From contig JAJPZE010000148.1 in the NCBI GenBank assembly GCA_021204565.1, forward strand, positions 1 to 9,501: 9,501 nt of DNA. The letters run 5' to 3'. The DNA is from Prevotella sp. GTDB taxonomy: Bacteria > Bacteroidota > Bacteroidia > Bacteroidales > Bacteroidaceae. Each line of letters begins with the position of its first letter. Within the stretch, counting starts at the first letter, position 1. The translations under genes and the position numbers were made by a program. The notes below the pieces were generated by a model, which made no database searches, was not told the origin of the DNA, and worked only from the letters and a program-made list of their open reading frames with translations. Shown here piece after piece: positions 7,401-9,501 of the stretch.

Positions 7401-9440
7401 GCTACCGTCTGCGGCGGAAACGACGAGCGTGCTAATCGACTCGACAACATCTCCTGCGGCGGGCACGAGTATGAAGTCGGAGGATGTCTCCTCGCTGCTC
7501 TCGCTGCCCGATACGGCAACGTTGTATTCGGTTGCCTTGTTCTCTATGTAGTTGCCATTGGAATCATAGCCGGAGAACAACCCTGCGGGGATAGTGATGG
7601 TGTACGTACCCTCTTCGGTGATGGTCGTGTCGAACGTAATCGTAACGCCTACCGCGTCGTCGCCCGTGCCGTCGATATAATCGTAGGATGCGCCCTTAGC
7701 GACGACATCGCCGCCCTCGTCGGTTACGGTAATGGTCTCGACAGCCGTGCCGTGTCCTTCCCAGTTTACTGCGCCGTTCTCCGTCTCGCCGTCCTTAACG
7801 GTGAGGGTGCTGAGGGATTCAACCGTCGCGTTCTCTGCCGGGTCGAGGCTCATCTCGAAGTACGTGCCGTCTTCCTCCTCCGGAGCGTCGCCGCCCGTAA
7901 CGGTGTAGACGATGTCGAATGCCTCGCTGTAATGGTCGTCGTAGTCTGCCGATTCATAGAACATAAACATCTTGTCGGGGACTTTGACGGTATACGTGCC
8001 GGCGGTGTAGATAGCGTCCGTAAGGGTAAGCGTGTAGGTGTCGAAATATCCGTTGTGCACTTCCGTCTCGCCCTCTTCAAACGAGTCGCCGTCGGTAACC
8101 TTATTGCCGTCCTCGTCGTAGACTATTATCCACTCGGCGCTGTGATTTTCATAAAATCCGGTGGGGCAGGAGAAGGTGATTGTCGTAAGTGTCTCAACCG
8201 ATTCGTCGCCCGACGGATCCCAAGCGAGCTCGTATGTGCCGTTGTTGTCCGGCGCAGGCTCTACGGTGATGAAGATTGATGTCTCCGTGCTTTCAACCCG
8301 GTCGTCGCCTAATGTGAATACGCCTGCGGGGAAGTGTATGCGGTAGGTGTCGGGCGTGGTGATGTCTTGGTTAAACGTCAGCGTGCAGGTCGTGCCGTCG
8401 CTGCTTACCTCGAATGCGCTGCCGATATACTCCGCGTCGCCTTCGTAATCGCTGCTCGGCGTAACCCATACGCCCGATGCTGCGCCGGTAGCGTTGAACC
8501 CTGCCGCGCAAGTGATGGTAACGGATGAGAGCGGGGCGTATACCGTCTCGCCGTCCGCCGGGTCGAAGGTAAGCTCGTGGCTAAGCACTATCCCGCCGTC
8601 GTCGCCCAGACCGACGATGTTGTTCGCGGAGAACTCTCCCGACGTAACCCAAGCGCTCTCGGAGTAAGCGGAGATACTCTCTGCCGGCACATAGAGTACG
8701 CAATCCGAGCCGACAGCGGAGAAGCTGAATGTGATGCTCGGAGGAGTAACGGCTTTACAGGTAACGGAAGTGATCTTCGAGCATGACTGGAACGCATTGT
8801 TGCCTATAGATGTCAGCGTGCTCGGCAATACGACCGTCGTAAGAGACGAACAAGAGGCGAAACAAGTGGCGCCTATGGACGTAATCCCTTCGGGTATCTC
8901 GACCGTCTCGAAAGCGCAATCCTGGAAGCAAGAGCTTCCGTAAGATGTAACTCCCTCCGGCAACTTAACGGCGGAGAGGTCGCTCAACGACGTACATTCA
9001 GTGAAGGTGCTGTTCGGCAACGACGTGATGTTCAATGCGGATAAGTCGGCACCGGTGAGCTTTTTACAATAAGCAAACGCATACGTGCCAAACGACGTAA
9101 CGCTCGAGGGAATCGTGATATTCTCGATGTCCGTCCAGGAAAACGCATAGTTCCCGATGGTCGTAATCGTCGAGGGGAGAGTGATGGACGTAATGCCCGC
9201 CTGACAATAATAGAACGCATTCTTGTCGAGCCCGGTAACGGTGTAAGTCGTCTCGCCCGATGTAATCGTTTCGGGGATGACAATGTCGCCGGAGATAGAC
9301 CCGTTGCCGTTACTGTTCTGCGCGGCGACGGTCGCAGTCGTGCCGGAGACGGTATAGACAATACCGTCAACAGTGACTGTGGCGTAGCTCAATAGCGGAA
9401 TAATACACGCCAAGAGCGCAAATAGTAGATTTTTCTTCAT
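4485..9440 (-). CDS. Large secreted BspA-like LRR and multi-module beta-domain surface protein
   Basis: A 1651-residue protein (ATG at 9440-9438, TAA at 4487-4485). Residues 1-20 (MKKNLLFALLACIIPLLSYA) form a signal peptide, most likely cut after SYA. About six BspA-type leucine-rich repeats follow (about 70-228), with a cap ending in LYVPAESISAYSESAW (249-264). Residues about 288-1600 hold eleven beta-rich modules, each opening with an F-x-P-A-D-G / LSTITV-like strand and closing with a GTYTITIPAG-like strand. The C-terminus (1605-1651; ATYFNLAGQRV at 1618-1628 and KGQVYVVRAKDG at 1633-1644) resembles the short sorting or anchoring tail of many Bacteroidales exported proteins, related in look to type IX secretion C-terminal domains. 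The protein is very rich in Thr, Asp, Glu and Gly. No catalytic motif was seen. A role in adhesion or surface binding is inferred from BspA relatives; the ligand is unknown. It is apparently monocistronic, with its own terminator. It could also be a matrix or glycan-binding protein. Confidence 0.9.
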   Translation of the reverse strand: MKKNLLFALLACIIPLLSYATVTVDGIVYTVSGTTATVAAQNSNGNGSISGDIVIPETITSGETTYTVTGLDKNAFYYCQAGITSITLPSTITTIGNYAFSWTDIENITIPSSVTSFGTYAFAYCKKLTGADLSALNITSLPNSTFTECTSLSDLSAVKLPEGVTSYGSSCFQDCAFETVEIPEGITSIGATCFASCSSLTTVVLPSTLTSIGNNAFQSCSKITSVTCKAVTPPSITFSFSAVGSDCVLYVPAESISAYSESAWVTSGEFSANNIVGLGDDGGIVLSHELTFDPADGETVYAPLSSVTITCAAGFNATGAASGVWVTPSSDYEGDAEYIGSAFEVSSDGTTCTLTFNQDITTPDTYRIHFPAGVFTLGDDRVESTETSIFITVEPAPDNNGTYELAWDPSGDESVETLTTITFSCPTGFYENHSAEWIIVYDEDGNKVTDGDSFEEGETEVHNGYFDTYTLTLTDAIYTAGTYTVKVPDKMFMFYESADYDDHYSEAFDIVYTVTGGDAPEEEDGTYFEMSLDPAENATVESLSTLTVKDGETENGAVNWEGHGTAVETITVTDEGGDVVAKGASYDYIDGTGDDAVGVTITFDTTITEEGTYTITIPAGLFSGYDSNGNYIENKATEYNVAVSGSESSEETSSDFILVPAAGDVVESISTLVVSAADGSDIDWEGSNTKVVNITVKDEDGNVVAKGSSASPAAKTVTITFDTTITDPGTYTIYIPAEYFGYNNSTTGDYIDIPETTYTVTVEGTVSYDITLDETELTAPVTSLTFYCEAGFQSTPTANGIYVSPSDDADFDDPVAIGSSCTIQDDNKYMVVALAQTISDAGDYHVLIHSGSCSLGSDKQDNAWTDLSFTVAEEVVEVSYDITLAETELTAPVTSLTFYCEAGFNSTPTASGIYVSTSDDTDFDDPVAIGSSCTIQDDNKYMVVDLAQTISDAGDYHVLIRSYACELGEDKQDNAWTDLAFTVTASSTGEETTTSTFVFTPADGAEVDYISTITITKGSDAGDDIEWNTSTTNVSNVTVTGTDGVVAKGTSVNDMSTGKIIIVLDNTITDAGTYTITIPASYVGYSLPDEEDNVEYIENEATTLTVTVSGNGMPEVDTNLYVTPADGAQLDELSTITVTCAAGIEPQVEDGTGLKVWDKYGSAAMQSYRTTTSDDGTTCTVQLLNLSTGTLTPLTADGYYTIDIPEGFFLVGEAGDENEQMEINITIGTPSDDENSNDASDYTFWPANGALVDYDSNGAHVSVMNNNAAFTGIYNTHQYPNATVTADDLKIYNSDGEIVAQGRGDRESYSVVDTHEVEFFTYLPTTNGSYTGVNITGFDPGEYTIYVPAGLIILSDGQTNPELTSTYTIRDTSNDPVFTTDPENHTSFTSLEYLTVNCDQTITVTGNVSQILVSSAKGDYTNTVSKYELSEDGLSCKLYFTTTINSTDMDTALEITIPGGFFSGQNEDIDITLFLGEAEEAVTPVLVFNPADDSTVTEIYQIVVSFEDNAPITYEYGLNDVTLTKDGEVVVQGLTGRPAVDSEDDPTSYTLTLNALVTAEEVDGVTLYDEGDYTLTLPAGMFFTGVANYNAEQSVTYHLVKSTSTGINGVNAATTDDATYFNLAGQRVNTPVKGQVYVVRAKDGTVKKVLK
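4641..8579 (-). repeat. Array of eleven beta-rich extracellular modules in the surface protein
   Basis: By eye the modules span residues about 288-395, 402-516, 526-645, 654-763, 767-872, 879-985, 996-1110, 1118-1228, 1240-1370, 1376-1476 and 1485-1600. Each has an entry strand (for example LTFDPADGETV, STFVFTPADGAEV, LYVTPADGAQL), an LSTITV-like strand, a middle section, a short TLTFNQDI / TITFDTTIT-like strand, and an exit strand such as GTYTITIPAG followed by a loop and a final V-rich strand. Two classes are seen: one with Cys after the second strand (modules 1, 2, 5, 6, 8, 10) and one with a later D-G-x-V-V-A-K-G-like turn (modules 3, 4, 7, 9, 11). An immunoglobulin-like or related beta-sandwich fold is inferred from strand pattern and length; I do not recognise a named family. 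Confidence 0.75.
6471..7142 (-). repeat. Recent 336-bp tandem duplication (modules 5 and 6)
   Basis: Bases 6807-7142 (residues 767-878) and 6471-6806 (residues 879-990) are two copies at an exact 336-bp offset, 112 codons, so the frame is kept. A 43-bp run at 6560-6602 is identical to 6896-6938. Over the 246 bp of 6561-6806 versus 6897-7142 I count about 12 mismatches. Both copies share SYDITL, APVTSLTFYCEAGF, DDPVAIGSSCTIQDDNKYMVV, AQTISDAGDYHVLI and KQDNAWTDL. Homology fades near the left end of each copy, where linker sequences differ. The other modules are far more diverged, so this is the youngest duplication in the array. Confidence 0.95.
8616..9263 (-). repeat. BspA-type leucine-rich repeat region of the surface protein
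   Basis: Residues about 60-275 carry repeats of about 21-25 residues of the form 'L-x-x-V-x-L-P-x-x-[VIL]-T-S-I-G-x-x-[AC]-F-x-x-C'. Clear units begin at ITSITLPSTITTIGNYAF (83-100), IENITIPSSVTSFGTYAF (105-122), LTGADLSALNITSLPNSTF (128-146), a degenerate unit with LPEGVTSYGSSCF (160-172), FETVEIPEGITSIGATCF (177-194) and LTTVVLPSTLTSIGNNAF (200-217). This is the LRR_5 (BspA-like) class, which in oral and gut bacteria and some protists mediates binding to host proteins or other cells. Several units end in Cys (125, 149, 175, 197, 220), which is typical of the class. The region ends with a cap that contains YVPAESISAY. Confidence 0.9.
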
Positions 9441-9501
9441 AGCATAAAAAAATAATTAAGTTAAACACTTGTTGTTATATATAATATAATGTATTATCAG
9501 C
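9441..9501. other. AT-rich 5' region of the surface-protein gene
   Basis: The 61 bp upstream of the start codon are almost all A and T, including TATATATAATATAAT (9476-9490). I find no full TTTG / TAnnTTTG pair and no Shine-Dalgarno. The promoter may lie beyond the right edge or be a poor match. The best partial -7 candidate, TAACTTAA about 14 bp before the ATG, lacks the TTTG part. Confidence 0.4.

Noticed and set aside
9405..9407. Cys12 of the surface protein as a lipoprotein lipobox
   Set aside because: The context LLAC has Leu at the -2 position and falls inside the hydrophobic core after only eleven residues. A signal peptidase I site after SYA at residue 20 fits better.

Overview
The window looks like a chromosomal segment of a gut- or mouth-type Bacteroidales bacterium (phylum Bacteroidota). 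Four things point there: the Bacteroidota-type N-terminus of the YebC protein, a perfect -33 TTTG / -7 TAnnTTTG promoter, starts without usable Shine-Dalgarno sequences, and a BspA-like surface protein ending in an 'NLAGQRV...KG..YVV' sorting-like tail. Base composition is mixed in the genes and AT-rich in the gaps. The genus cannot be read from the sequence.

All four genes lie on the minus strand, so they read from right to left. (1) 9440-4485 encodes a 1651-residue exported protein: signal peptide, about six BspA-type leucine-rich repeats, eleven beta-rich modules of about 100-130 residues, and a short C-terminal tail. A strong intrinsic terminator (4460-4425) follows it. (2) A 176-bp gap (4309-4484) holds that terminator, a second GC-rich hairpin, and a promoter reading into pheT with a perfect 14-bp palindrome in its spacer. 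(3) pheT (4308-1846) encodes the phenylalanyl-tRNA synthetase beta subunit. (4) yebC (1770-1018) follows after 75 bp. (5) A gene for a secreted GHL10/DUF187-type glycosyl hydrolase starts at 956, 61 bp after yebC, and runs off the left edge.

The likely transcription units are a monocistronic surface-protein gene and a pheT-yebC-hydrolase operon. No promoter or terminator is recognisable in the two gaps of the operon. pheT and yebC both serve translation: one charges tRNA-Phe, and the other belongs to a family now linked to ribosome function as well as transcription. The hydrolase is a cell-envelope enzyme and probably shares only the transcript.

Nothing here is a clearly new defence, mobile or RNA system. 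The most unusual content is the modular surface protein, with its two module classes and a recent internal duplication that diverges sharply in one loop, and the palindrome inside the pheT promoter. No tRNA, rRNA, CRISPR array, insertion sequence or convincing plus-strand gene was seen; the long plus-strand open frames are antisense shadows of the four genes.
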